From Macrosoma leucophasiata (Eukaryota > Arthropoda > Insecta > Lepidoptera > Hedylidae), in contig JAWQUS010000016.1 in assembly GCA_036365455.1 (NCBI GenBank), positions 12,857,001 through 12,921,000 of the forward strand: a stretch of 64,000 bases of DNA. Reading direction: 5' to 3'. The position numbers and the translations under genes are program-made. The notes below the pieces were generated by a model. That model saw nothing but the letters and a program-made list of their open reading frames with translations, was not told the origin of the DNA and ran no database searches. Below, in pieces: positions 44,015-55,523 of this stretch (positions within the stretch are counted from its first letter, which is position 1; the number at the start of each line of letters is the position of its first letter).

Positions 44015-44085
44015 TAGGCTGCAGTCATCACTTAACATCAATGTGAACTGCAAGCTTGTTTGCCACTTCCATAACATAAAAAAAT
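44015..44085 (+). mobile_element. ~285-bp retroposon family, 5'-truncated insertion with target duplication and empty site
   Basis: Starts TAGGCTGCAGTCATCACTTA and ends TAACATAAAAAAAT. It is flanked by ATGATA at 44,009-44,014 and 44,086-44,091. The partner copy of unit B (near 63,395) reads continuously through the site, so this is a clean insertion. 5' truncation, an A tail and a target duplication show that the family moves by LINE-type reverse transcription. Confidence 0.8.
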
Positions 44086-44517
44086 ATGATAAAGATTCGC
44101 TTGCACCTGTTTGATCAGCAGAATTGCAGATGATGTTATGCAGTGCATTTATAATTAGATGTTGTTTAATTGTATTCTCAAACTATCGAATTTAGATAAT
44201 ATCTAGATTAAGCTTTTGTACCTAAATAACAACATAGTTACATAATTATAATTTCTGTTAAAGATATGATCTATGTAGTTGCGATGAAAGTGAAGATACC
44301 CTAATGGGCATTAAATATTTACTTAGCTCTTTATATGTTAGCTTTACTGATGTGAAAATAAATGTCATGTTCATTTTTTATTCTACGTTATCATCAATCA
44401 CCTGACTTAACATCGAATTGATACAGGTCTTGAATCTTGGTGAAAAAAATGAATTGCAAAAATATAATAAATGAGCATATTTAGTATGCATATTAAATAG
44501 CAGCACATGAAATACGA

Positions 44518-44669
44518 AGCCTGGGTTGCACCACAATATTTTTTAAAGTTAAAGTTATTGTAACATTTCACATCCTTCTGTAACTTAGAGAAATCTGTTA
44601 AAGTTAGAAAAGGATGTAAAATTTTACAATAACTTTAACTTTAACAAATATATTGGTGCAACCCAGACT
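44518..44669. mobile_element. MITE with AGCCTGGGTTGCACC ends, copy 2
   Basis: AGCCTGGGTTGCACCAC to TGGTGCAACCCAGACT, interior matching the 1.7-kb copy. It is absent from the corresponding part of the other unit B copy. Confidence 0.75.
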
Positions 44670-46080
44670 AAGAATATATTTGATAAGGGAAAAGTCACAT
44701 TTTTTAAACTAACCTACGACTACTGAAATATATTCACCACAAATCAAAGGTATTAAATATTAGGGCGTCAAATTATATTAATTGCTAACGACACCTAATA
44801 TGGTGCAAGCGTAAGTAAAGAAACGATAAAGTTTTTTGGCACCTAATTTGAGACGTGCCCCATTCGTTGTTCAGCCGATTAACTTGTGGTTTGTAGCGAC
44901 GCGAAATTTTACTGTAATTGTATCGTTTGAGTCACGTCATGGTACGTATTTCGGCGGATAATCTTCCCTGAAGAATTTCATATTTCAACGACGAATAAGG
45001 AGCGTATTATCTCATGTCAGACAGGTGTCGCTAGCGTTGGCTGGCTAAATTCATCTCTGTGGGTTCAGCGGCAGCCTCCGAAACGACGCTCCTAATCCTA
45101 CTCCGACGCGACGCGACGCGGCCCGTTCTATGAACAGCGCTCTGAATAATACAGCTCTTCATACTATCACTAACATGGAACACTCCATTTGTATTCAGCT
45201 ATGCGAAGTGTTGAATGCGTTGTTTGTATCACATAGTGGTATGCGTTGTTTGTATCACATAATAAGTACATCCATTTTCTAATGTGACAAAACATGGAAA
45301 TGTATATTAAAGCAGGTTGATAGTATTTTATGTTGTACAAGTGTACTTATTACAGATCCTTTGCTGTGTTTTTATATTAAAAGGACACTGAGTTAAGTCA
45401 CTTTGGTTTTTAATCTAAAATTCGATATATACCTACGGTTTTATAACAAGTTTTTGATAAATACGGGCGTGACCTATTTTTAACAATCGATAACATTTGT
45501 AAGAAAAACTGACTCTATTCTAAAACCACTTTCGTACATCTGATACGGAGGGAAGAATTCCAATTTCATTCGACTTTCACATAGATGAATGTAACAATAT
45601 TAGGAAAAGATCGTTTCAGTTTGACTTAAGGGAATAAGGAAGCCTACAGATATATTACATACAAGCGACGCATCCTTCAGAGTTCGCGACGTGTGAAGGA
45701 AAAAACAAAGAGTAATAAAACGAATTGGTACGAGTTGGGAATCGACTATCAAGTACCGTTCAGCAACAATAGACGGTTGCTGATGAATTATCAATTTACT
45801 CTTTGCGCACCAAACAAAAACTCGCGATCATCTACCTGGGGAGGGCGTTATCTTGGCAGAGACATATGACCAGTATTTGTTCATGTGTGTTTGATGTGTC
45901 GTAGGTGTGTGCTCTTGTATCAATCAATCGGTGGCGACATTAAGATCCGAGGGTGCTCTGTCAACAAAATAAGAGATATATTTGTATTATATCGTCTCAT
46001 ATCATTGAAAACAAAAAAAAATGATGGGACATGAAAGTAATGAAGTTTTTATTTAGAATTACATGTTTGTACATGAGGTG

Positions 46081-46206
46081 AAACACAAACGATTGAAGAG
46101 TAATCATTACTAATTATTATTCAATTTTGGATCACAATCAATGAATTATATTATAACATTCTTAGTTATCATTTGAATTTAGATGCACTTTTGCCACCTT
46201 ATTAAG
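46081..46206. other. no supported feature
   Basis: Short AT-rich spacer after unit B. Confidence 0.4.
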
Positions 46207-46470
46207 TTCACGCCTGTAATCCCCGAATGGGAGAGGTAAACGCATGCATTCAAGCAAACATGTAAACACCCACGATTCGCCAGTTACCACAGACCAATCA
46301 GCCTTCCTTCTTCTAATAGTCGATGCCAGTTACGTTTGACCCATGTAACAGGTGGCGAGTCTGTTGACATCTCCGGGCACGTTACCAAACTCCCAACAGA
46401 ACCAGAGATAAAGGATTTTACACCGTTATCTCGGATAGTCCAACCCGAGAATCGAATCCAGGATCCCAGT
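46207..46470 (-). mobile_element. CAGGCGTGAAGTTACG SINE, longest copy
   Basis: On the minus strand: TCCTGGATTCGATTCTCGGG (a B-box-like GGATTCGATTC), then ACGTGCCCGGAGATGTCAAC, CTCGCCACCTGTTACATGGG, AACGTAACTGGCGAATCGTG, and the tail ATTCGGGGATTACAGGCGTG. It shows that the short tail fragments elsewhere belong to a longer, probably tRNA-headed SINE. The A box is not clear. Confidence 0.5.
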
Positions 46471-48716
46471 GTAGGAATAGTACTACTAGGCTACTAATAG
46501 GCAAACTAGTGGATATATATTTTCTAGATTATAAATAAATATGCGTAGAATTAGGTTGCCAGCATATCTGGATGAACGAAATGATTCTGCAGTGGGATCC
46601 TAACTTATTTAGACTGTGTTAAAACTATGTATTTTAGTATAGAAAGGAAACGAAAGGAACGTTATTCGTCAATATTTATTTTTATTGTTTATCAACTGTA
46701 TTTATAAAGATCAAGATATAACAGTACCAATATTTCCAGGCGCACACGCAACGCACGCATGTCACGCAATGCATTTAGAATCTGTAGATAAATGTTCTTT
46801 TTTGTGGGTTGGTATAATTTATAGGTAAAGATTTTCTCTCTATGGCTTTGCCTGTGTAGTTGTGTAGGTATGCAATATTTTATCTTCTTCTCTTATTGGA
46901 TCTTTCTATAATGTGAGATAGGTATTATTGTTCTCTTGGTCTTTCACATAATGTTGTTATATTTATTGTGTCAACAGTTAAATAGTTTGGTCTGAATTTG
47001 TAATATTGATGAAAATCCGTTTGAAAAGCAAAATTCAAATTGAAAATGTGAAATACCAAAATTACTACGAGATTACATAGTATGTGATGCCGCGATCGGG
47101 GAAGCTTACATCGTCGTTTTTCACTTTTTTATGATGAACATAATGAAGGTAGCATACACGCATGCAATTCATTAATCGGCTTCTCTTTTTGGCGCTACAA
47201 TGTTAAAACAAATGAGCTTAAGATAATCTGATGGTTCTTTTGAAAATTTTAATCGAGGTACCTACATTACAATACATTGTCATGCATTCAACTGTTATTT
47301 CACCTTCGATGTAGTATAGACGGAATGCTTGGTAGCTAATAGACGATTAAAATTTTATAGGTAACCTATTTTCTAACCAGAACAAGCAAATGTAACCAAA
47401 GCCCATTTATCCATTCTATTCTTGTCAACGATGGACCAAAAGTAACGAATTCGCTCTTGTTACGAGCATAAGAGCGAATTTGTTATTTTTGGTCCATCAG
47501 TATCTTATTGGATTAGTGTAATTCCAATGAATCAGATTGTTGTGATAAACGAGTCCCCAGATAAAATGGGACTCACGATTCTGGCGATCTGTTACGAGTT
47601 ACGACGTCCCTCATTCATTATAGTGTAGAATAGCTATTTCGCGATTAGTACACTGAGTGGGTCATTAGTATATTGAATGTCAAAGTTTTACTTATATCTC
47701 ACAAGGTAGCTTACTAGTATTAAGGGATAGATTATTAAATATTACGACATATTTTAGAGCAATGTAGATGGTGTCAGAGGCCAAAACTGACTTACTCGTA
47801 CCATGACCAGATTGTCTGAGGGTTGAGTCAAAAGTCTTAGAAATCGTGTAAATTGATAAAAAATGGTATAAAATTAGTAAGTATACAGTGCAATGCAGTA
47901 CAATATGTGCACGAAAAAATGTATGCAATTATTGGTCATGAATAATGCTTAGGAAGCGTGAATCCATGGATCCACGCCCTTATGTATTTCTTACGTTTTC
48001 AAACTATCTCCATTTCAGATATCGTTAAAATTAGTTCTCCTATATTGACGTGAAAGCGAAACGTACAAACTGAGAGATAGAGAAACGTACATTTTTTCAA
48101 TTTATAATTTTGAAATATATACGTAATATGACAAAAGCTGAGGTGATCCGAAAGGCAGTTTCATTTCAGGTTTGTAAGTATAATTTCATGCGTTACTAAA
48201 CGTTATTCATGATCCTAGCACTGAACGCTGAACTGTTCTAGAAATAGAAATGTTCGTGTACAACGATTTCCATCACTTCGACTCCAATTGAATATTGTAG
48301 TTTGCAAGGCAACAAACTTATACACAAACTGCACCGCAAACAATAAATATAGTGTGAGTAGATATACTGTTGACATTTTCTGATAACATGTTTTCGGTTG
48401 ACTACGTTCGTTGTAAGTTATACAACGTGTAACGCTCTTTAAGTTTTTGATATCGACTTTTGTTACACCTTTGGTACTAATGATTAAAATAATTATGCAT
48501 TAAAATAGTTTCCAATTTTTCCATTGGATAAAGAGCTACTCGCATTTCTGGGGTTTAGTAGTATGTTCGATTGATGTCTTTAAACTATTTTCTAAAATAA
48601 GAAATACCAGAATACAATAACAAGTAATAATAATCATATGTAGGAGGGAAAGTGCTATTGGGACGTTTTTCAGTTTTTCGAAAGCTTCCCGGTGTTTACT
48701 ACTACTAATTTGATAA
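46471..48716. other. no supported gene; imperfect hairpin
   Basis: 46,825-46,950 resembles 63,565-63,680 in the same orientation (CTCTATGGCTTTGCCTG..GCAATATTTT..GTGAGATAGG). An imperfect 29-bp hairpin sits at 47,430-47,458 and 47,470-47,498 (GATGGACCAAAAGTAACG arm). Otherwise AT-rich. Confidence 0.4.
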
Positions 48717-48840
48717 TGTGCCCGCAGATGTCAATAAGCTCGCCATCGATTACATGAGACGAAACGTAACTGGCAAATCGGGGGTGATTTCATGTACGAA
48801 ATGCCTACCCCTTCGGCATTACACGTGTGAAGGTACGTTT
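48717..48840 (+). mobile_element. CAGGCGTGAAGTTACG SINE, decayed copy
   Basis: GTGCCCGCAGATGTCAATAA, CTCGCCATCGATTACATGAG, AACGTAACTGGCAAATCGGG, GCCTACCCCTTCGGCATTAC. The same order as the 46.2-kb copy, read on the other strand. Confidence 0.5.
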
Positions 48841-49203
48841 GTACAGCATCATCTTGAGTATCATGAATAAAACAATAAGAGGAGAAATATCATAGGATCA
48901 GGAAGGTAGTCAAGTGGCTTTATGTTTTTTCTCTAATCATACAAAGAAACACTGGGAAAATAAAAGTCATTGGACGTTCATTTGGGTTTCCACAACATCG
49001 GTTGTACTGGAAGAGAAAACAACACCCATTGTGTAGCTGATAGCTATGGACAACTATCTTATTGTTTCAGTCCCAATGGCTTGTTATCTCTAATTTTATT
49101 TAGAGAAACAATTGAGTAAATAAGTATACAAAGAATCTTTTATTCAGTTTATTATGACTTTGGATGTGATACATTATGTACCTAATGGTAATTATGTAAA
49201 TTA
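48841..49203. other. no supported feature
   Basis: AT-rich, nothing recognised. Confidence 0.4.
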
Positions 49204-49493
49204 TTTTTTTTTTTTATGTCATGGAAGTGACAAACAAGCTTGCAGTTCACATTGATGTTAAGCGATGACTGCAGCCTATAGACACCCACACTAAGACCAA
49301 GGTTAAAATGCAGATGCGTTACCACTCCTGAGGCCTAAGGTGTTATGTCTCTGTGTCAGAAAATTACAGGGCCGTACATTACCACCTGACCGGAACACGA
49401 TAGTGCTGAACACTACCATTTAGCGGCAAGTGTATTAGGTAATGTGGTGGTGCCTACGCCCGCGAGTTGCGTCACTGGAGCTCTACCACCAGT
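49204..49493 (-). mobile_element. ~285-bp retroposon family, full copy
   Basis: A tail as the T run at 49,204-49,215; ends GGAGCTCTACCACCAGT. Confidence 0.75.
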
Positions 49494-50054
49494 TATGATA
49501 TATAGGCAGTTTAAGAGATAGGTATACGTATAATTAATTAAGGTTTGGCAACAAAAAGTTAAAAAGATCCAGTTGTAATAATATTCTTTGTTACAAACGA
49601 GATTTTGGTGCGTACGTACCTAATATAGACCCGGAAAAGAAAGCAAAAAAATTGTACGGGAAAATAAAAATGAACGGTTTTATTGTTACTGAAATTACAT
49701 TATGTTAAAATATTCATGGTTTTAAAAGAATTAGAGAAATATTTTTCTTAGTGTTTTGTAATTAATTATGAGAGATATGCCGATTATGAATATTACTGAC
49801 TAGTCGACTAGCCAATTAGTCCGTTGTAAAGGAACCGACTAGTTAGCAAAGCTGCTCACGATTTCAGGGATTCCTGTGAGGCTGTGACACTTTGTTTACA
49901 GCTGTTCGAGCGCAAGTTGCAACCAACCGCCGATTGCGAGCATGCTAGAACCCGTTTTGTTCTTCGCACTTCGAATTGTTTTCTGATTTTTGCTTTTTAG
50001 CGATTCAGAGCGCTGTTTTTGTAAAAAAATAGTTTTTTATATGTTATTTACACA

Positions 50055-50233
50055 TTATATAAGTTATAAAGAGGAGACATTTATGTTTTTGTATGTTTGT
50101 TTGTAACGTTTTGACACGAAAACTACGATACCGATTTCAAACATTCTTTCACCATTAGAATGCGGCGTCCTTACTGAGTGACATAGGCATTCATTACATT
50201 CATTGCAAACGTGCAAAGCCGGGGCAAGCCGAT
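50055..50233 (+). mobile_element. decayed Helitron-like element
   Basis: ATAAGTTATAAAGAGGAGAC, GTTTGTTTGTAACG, then GCAAAGCCGGGGCAAGCCGA and TAG. It parallels 2,941-3,304 with a large internal deletion; the terminal CTAG is mutated. Confidence 0.45.
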
Positions 50234-50288
50234 AGTTGTTCAATAAAATGAAAGAGCTCAGTAAAAATTTCATCATTTTAGCCGAAAC

Positions 50289-50845
50289 TTGTTTACTGCT
50301 GGACAAAAGCCTCCCCCAAAGTTTATGACAACAAAAGGTCCTGGGCCGCCCTCATCCAGCGATTGCCCGCAACCTTAACCAGGCCTCGGTCCACCTCGTG
50401 GCGGCCTGCCTGCGCTTCGTCTGCCAGTACACGGTCGCCATTCGACAACTCTTCTGGCCCAATGGCCGTCAGTTCTTTGAGTTATGTGCCCTGCCCATTG
50501 CCATTTGTATTGCGCTATTCAGTGTGCTGTCAGTTACCTTGGTTCTCATGCAGATCTCCCCGTTTCATTTGATTTCGCAGGGAAACCCTGAGTAAGTATA
50601 GCTCTCTCCATTACTCTCTGCGTGATCAATCAACCTTTTTTTGAGGTCCATAGTGGGTGACCACGTTTCAGTTCCGTATGTCATCACTGGCTACACACGC
50701 TGGTCAAAGACCTTCTTCTTGATACAAAGACACTGGGATTCATTTGGCGGGTTTTAAAGGACATCCTTCCGTACAGATAGTTTCTACGAACCTGGTATTG
50801 TATTCATCCACATCTACGCAATCACTCAGGCAATGATTTCTGTAA
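50289..50845 (-). pseudogene. decayed, internally deleted RTE 3' region
   Basis: Aligned with the 27-kb RTE on the same strand: ACTGCTGGACAAAAGCCTCC at the 3' end, GGCCTCGGTCCACCTCGTGG, GAGTTATGTGCCCTGCCCAT, AGTGGGTGACCACGTTTCAG. Near 50,770 the match jumps from the RT C-terminus to the region after the endonuclease (AGTTTCTACGAACCTGGTAT), implying loss of roughly 1.4 kb. Full of stops. Confidence 0.75.
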
Positions 50846-50919
50846 GGTTAAGTTTAACTAATATGTCTCGTAAGCCCAAGTAATATGTCTCGTAATATCG
50901 CGTGATAGGCTACTACTAT

Positions 50920-50958
50920 AACCAGTACTACAATGTTGTACACATTGTAGTACTGGTT
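50920..50958. repeat. perfect 17-bp inverted repeat
   Basis: Arms 50,920-50,936 (AACCAGTACTACAATGT) and 50,942-50,958 around TGTAC. Confidence 0.85.
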
Positions 50959-51443
50959 AACAGTTTTTTTCATTGAATATACTATCGTATTAAATACCGA
51001 CATTCAAACCTGTGCCATTTCCCTTCATTTACATACATTTTATTGAGAAATATGTAGGAAGCCAGATAGTCGGGGCTCTTTGCCGATTAGTTGCCGATTA
51101 GTTGCCGACTAGTAGGCATATCTCTATTAATTATTCTTTCGTATTAGGAAGAACAACTTATAGAAAACGTCTATGATGTGATACTAATATTAACTGCGTG
51201 ATTATATCTCTTGTAATAAGCGTTGCGAGTAGAATGAACTCTACTCGTGAACTTTATCTAACTTTGGCCATTAATTTAGTCCTGCTAAATGAGTTCCTGT
51301 ATTAATTAAGTTTGTTTACGTTGCCACTGATGGCGAAATCTGCACCAACTTTGGCACTTCTGTAATATCATAGATTTTTACCGAGTTCATAAATTGCAGG
51401 GATGAAAACTGTATGAATTAAATCAAAACTACAACTAATTACA

Positions 51444-51500
51444 AAAAACTCGGCCAAGTGTGAGTCGGACTCGCGTGCTTTTAAGAGATTTTCTGTTTCC
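51444..51500 (+). repeat. fragment of the AACTCGGCCAAGTGTGAG repeat
   Basis: AAAAAACTCGGCCAAGTGTG then AGTCGGACTCGCGTG, the left end of the family also seen at 17,787. Confidence 0.45.
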
Positions 51501-51694
51501 TTAAACTTAACTAAACCATAAACTTCATAAAGGTTTTCCTGTAATCTATACCTATAATACAAATATCTATTTCCATATTTTTTTGATAATTTCAGTAAGT
51601 ACCAGCAAATAAGTGAAAAATAATACATTTTCGTCTATTTTCTCTAATAATCTTAAAACTATTTAATTTAAAATTATGAATAATGCACATGTTC

Positions 51695-51768
51695 ATAAGC
51701 TACAATATTCACTTCCCATACATGTAAATTGTGCGCTTGCTAACCACTTTCATGACATAAAAGAAGCG
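51695..51768 (+). mobile_element. possible 3' remnant of the ~285-bp family
   Basis: CATGTAAATTGTGCGCTTGC then TAACCACTTTCATGACATAA is similar to the family's 3' end. Weak. Confidence 0.3.
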
Positions 51769-51985
51769 CAATAAACACAACTACAGCTATTTTCTTAGAT
51801 TCACCTTATTTGTGGGAGACTGATGCCTGTGATAGGTATGATACCTGTGTTACAATTTACCAGGATCCCCTAATCCTCAATTTTTTGTTCAATTAACTCT
51901 TAACAATAATATATTTCCTAATAATAATATCCTCATGAAATATTATTATCCTACTAACAATTTTAAAATAATACCTACATGAGAA

Positions 51986-52044
51986 TTTTCTTTAGATTGT
52001 GCTATTACTTACCTCTAGTAAGTAATAGCACAGTCTAAAGAAAA
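51986..52044. repeat. 26-bp inverted repeat, one mismatch
   Basis: Arms 51,986-52,011 (TTTTCTTTAGATTGTGCTAT start) and 52,019-52,044 around a 7-nt loop. The right arm plus CGAACATGTTA resembles, inverted, a motif at 21,326. Confidence 0.85.
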
Positions 52045-52076
52045 CGAACATGTTATGGTAATAGTATGCGGGTATG

Positions 52077-52099
52077 TGTGTGTGTGTGTGTGTGTGTGT
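52077..52099. repeat. (GT)n microsatellite at the edge of unit A'
   Basis: A pure GT run that coincides with the end of homology between the two copies of unit A. Confidence 0.85.
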
Positions 52100-53039
52100 G
52101 ACATTCTTGGAACCCATATAGCATAAACTACAAAAAGTACACACATTTATTCAAGCGATAATGTATGCCAAAACATGTAGGTAGTCCACGTCTAGTTAGT
52201 GCGGTGGAAGGTTTGTAACTTGTCAAATGTGAAACTGGTTGATCGCACAAACAGACGGCCGTATGCATTTAGTTGAACGTAAACTTTTCGCTTCCCTTTG
52301 TAAGGAAAGTATTCAGTTTAAACCGTCCGCTTGCTAACCCAATATCCGTCAGAGAGCGAGCAGTGAACATCGCGTGTGTATTCAGGCGCGAGCCGCGAAG
52401 CGAGGCCGATTGTCCCGCTGCTGCCGCCAACTTCACGCGATAACGAAACTTCCCTTCGGGCTTACCCATTGTCGACCCACCGCCCAGTTTCTCAATTTGT
52501 AATTCCAAACATAAAAGAGTTTTAAATGTAAATTCCTCGCTGTTTAAGTTCTAATGTCGATCCCAAATTTAGGGTGCGATACGGGACTCCGAAAAGTGTA
52601 ACACCGAATATCACGTCCCCGTAGGTTTACTAACCCGAATCACGTGACAAAGAATGCACGCTACCACGAAAAACTTCGCACCGAATGCACGCGACCCCGG
52701 ATAACACCACGTCGAATTCACTATATTACGAATCATTTGAAAACGAATGCACACCACCACGAAAAACTTAGCACCGAAGCCACGCGATCACGAATAAGGG
52801 AACCTCTAATTCACTAACACGAATCTCTTAAACACGAATGCACACCACCACGAAAAACTTAGCACCGAAGCCACGCGATCTGAAATAACAGAACCTCTAA
52901 TTCACTAATACGAATAAATTGAACGAAAACGAACGCCACTTAATAAAAAACCTTTATTTTTTAAAAAAATGTATTAATTTGACAATCAACTTAAATTTCG
53001 AGAAAAAGAAAAGACATAGTACCTAATATGTGAAATCTA

Positions 53040-53165
53040 GAAATTGTAGTCCAGTTCAGTCCAGCCGCTTTTACCATTATAAGTGGCTGGACTAGTTATC
53101 CTGAGGTCGCAGGTTCGATTCCTGCCCGAAGTCAAATTTTTCTTTCCATTTTTTTTTTTAATTTC
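53040..53165 (+). mobile_element. tRNA-like repeat, second copy, rearranged
   Basis: GGCTGGACTAGTTATCCTGA, GGTCGCAGGTTCGATTCCTG, CCCGAAGTCAAATTTTTC match the 31.3-kb repeat from the anticodon stem on. To the left, AGTCCAGCCGCTTTTACCAT is an inverted copy of its own GGTAAAGCGGCTGGACT region, so the 5' half has been replaced by a fold-back of itself. Confidence 0.5.
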
Positions 53166-53245
53166 TAAATTCACTTGCATGTGTTATTGCGAAAAATAAA
53201 ACATTACAAATATGTGAAATCACATTAGAATATGTGAATTTTACC

Positions 53246-53520
53246 GGTGGTAGAGTTTCAGTGTAGGGACTCGAGGGCGTACCCACCACCGCATTACTTA
53301 ACAAATAGAAGTGTCCAGCACTACCGTGTTCCGGTTAGATGGTAATGTATGGCCCAGTAATAACTATCACAGAGACAGAACACCTAAGGTCTCAAGGGTG
53401 GCAACGTATCTGCATTTTGACCTCTGGTTTCTGCTGGTCTTAAAGCTGCAGTCATCACTTAATATCCATGTGAGCTGCATGCTTGTCTGCCACCTTTGAT
53501 TTAAACCACCAACAGAAAAA
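53246..53520 (+). mobile_element. ~285-bp retroposon family, divergent copy inside the foldback element
   Basis: CCGGTGGTAGAGTTTCAGTG to CCACCTTTGATTTAAACC then an A run; recognisable throughout but well diverged, so the foldback element is not recent. Confidence 0.65.
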
Positions 53521-54044
53521 AAATGTTGAATGTTTTTTTTTTATTATTTCTTCAACTCCATTGTTGTTTTCCTGAAATTAACCGCTCTGATTATCATCTA
53601 TACATAAAGTAGATGCACACTAAAATAATTAAAAAATTACTGCCTTAATAAAGCACAATAAACAATTATTTTATAAATATTTAGTTTGTACAGTTTATGT
53701 TGTTTAGGTTATTACGGAAATATGATATACCAAATACTTAAAAACTTTTTACCTGTGTAATAATTCGTGACCCACAACTGTATGCCCACTTTTTTACACA
53801 CAGCCAATAACATTTTTGATCTGCACGTCTGTCTAAACTAAACACATATCCTTCGTGTACCAATTGCCTTTTATTCATTTTAGATAATAGAAATTGCAAA
53901 CGCGCCATCATCACTGACTACATTTTCCGCAACAATTGTCCGTATTCAAATAAAATTTGCGATAAAATTTTAATAAATATATAAATGACAATTACACAAT
54001 TAATTATCAAATTATATTTTTTATGTTGACAATTTCTCCTTAAA
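53521..54044. other. centre of the foldback element, nothing recognised
   Basis: AT-rich, short frames only, no transposase motif. Confidence 0.4.
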
Positions 54045-55348
54045 GGTCCTGTTATTCGAGATTGCATTGCTACGGCGCTAACTTTTTTGTGGTGGTGTGC
54101 ATTCGTTTTCAATTGATTCGTTTTAATGAATTAGAGGTGGTGTTATTCGGGGTCGCTTGGCTTCGGCACTAAGTTTTTCGTGGTGGTGTGCATTCGTTTA
54201 TAAGAGATTCGTGTTAGTGAATTAGAGGTTCCGTTATTCGTGATCGCGTGGCTTCGATGCTAAGTTTTTCGTGGTGGTGTGCATTCGTTTTCAAGTGATT
54301 CGTAATACAGTGAATTCGACGTGGTGTTATTCGGGATCGCGTGCATTCGGTGCGAAGTTTTTCGTGGTACCGTGCATTCGTTGTCACGTGATTCGTGTTA
54401 GTAAACCGACGGGGACGTGATATTCGGCGTTACACTTTTCGGAGTCCCGTATCGCACCCGCAAATTTAGTATCGCTCCCCTTCAAAAACATCAAATTCCC
54501 CGAAGAGCTCGAGTTGGTTCGTTAAGTTGTAGTATGTACGCGCGAGGCGGTGTTTGCCCGCCGCCCTCAAAACCAGCAAACACTTTCAAGTTACACCCTC
54601 ACAATCTCTGAAATAAACATGCATCGGGGCCTCTATAGCTAACAACCTTAGCAACTTGAGCCGCACGAGCTTTGCTAACTTCAGAGGATTAATCTTATGT
54701 CAAATTTCGTTTAGTGTACGCAGCATACCCTAATCTAATAACTTTGATCAAAAAATAACTTACGCTATCAGAAACTATAAAAAATAACTAAGCGGATTTT
54801 GTTACCTTGTAGCTACTTTCTGTCGCTTCATAACTTTCATTAACCATAATGAGTTGCAAATACTGTCACGCCCCTGTGTAGTCCGTCGAGAATACACTAT
54901 CGTCACTCCGGGGAATATAAGGTATAATTTATATTTAATGTTCTTATGATATTACATACTTATTATTCCTGAAATTATATTTCTATGTATCATGAACAAG
55001 GAATAATTTACCCAAAAATTCTTATAAATATACCTAATTAATATTAGTTGAGGTTTTCAGTACTCATTCTTAGTTTAAAATACAAACATACTACATCTAA
55101 AACCATTAAACAATGAAATTGTAAAATTAAGTGGTCGAAAATACCAAGATAAAGAATTTGTTAGAAGTTCGAGGGTGCCGAAGTCCGGAGCTAATTACAT
55201 TGTTACATGACAAAACTTTTGGGTCTGCCAAACTTTCTTTACGTTCTCTATAACGGCGCAGCATTAGTAAGGCCGATAAAAGTCTATGATCGATCGCAAA
55301 CACCCTCATTAGTCGGTGATATTAGATAAGATTTCATTCTAGTAAGTT

Positions 55349-55416
55349 CCCGTAAGCTACCGTAGTCCTGCTACTGCTATGGAATTAGCAGTAGCAGGAC
55401 TACGGTAGCTTACGGG
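55349..55416. repeat. perfect 30-bp inverted repeat
   Basis: Arms 55,349-55,378 (start CCCGTAAGCTACCGTAGTCC) and 55,387-55,416, with loop ATGGAATT. Starts 3 bp beyond the end of unit A'. The longest perfect hairpin in the window. Confidence 0.92.
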
Positions 55417-55523
55417 TTAAAGAGATTGGGCGAAGACTTTGCTTTTACACTTTTCCTTTAAATCTATATAATTACACGCAGGTGTCAATAAACAAGTACT
55501 TAATTGTCAATCTGTAGGTAATA

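Larger units (their letters stand above)
43905..46080 (+). repeat. unit B, first copy of an inverted duplicated segment
   Basis: Reappears inverted at 60,190-63,500. Landmarks: GACGCAGAGAAATAGAATAA (43,915), CGGCAGCCTCCGAAACGACG (45,070), CGACGCGACGCGACGCGGCC (45,103), ACAAGCGACGCATCCTTCAG (45,661), CCTGGGGAGGGCGTTATCTT (45,836). A core of about 155 bp (45,055-45,210) shows about 4 differences from its partner, whereas outer parts are much more diverged. It carries two insertions absent from the partner (44,015-44,085 and 44,518-44,669). Identity unknown. Confidence 0.85.
52564..54468. mobile_element. foldback-type element with tandem subrepeats and 9-bp target duplication
   Basis: The element proper is 52,572-54,459. 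It starts GGGTGCGATACGGGACTCCG and ends with its reverse complement. The left arm (to about 52,940) contains three and a third ~91-bp units starting at 52,636, 52,729, 52,820 and 52,911, each with GCACACCACCACGAAAAACT-like text. The right arm (about 54,045-54,459) holds the same units inverted. Left flank CCAAATTTA, right flank GCAAATTTA; the uninterrupted target TAAATTTGC (reverse complement GCAAATTTA) is present at 42,824-42,832 in unit A. Long inverted repeats made of tandem units and a 9-bp duplication are features of Drosophila FB-type elements. No transposase is visible in the 1.1-kb middle. Confidence 0.85.
52100..55345 (-). repeat. unit A', inverted copy split by a foldback element
   Basis: Minus-strand counterpart of 41,950-43,285 in two parts, 52,100-52,571 and 54,460-55,345, separated by the 1.9-kb foldback insertion. 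Core 52,269-52,508 matches 42,883-43,122 at 235 of 240 bases. Confidence 0.85.
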
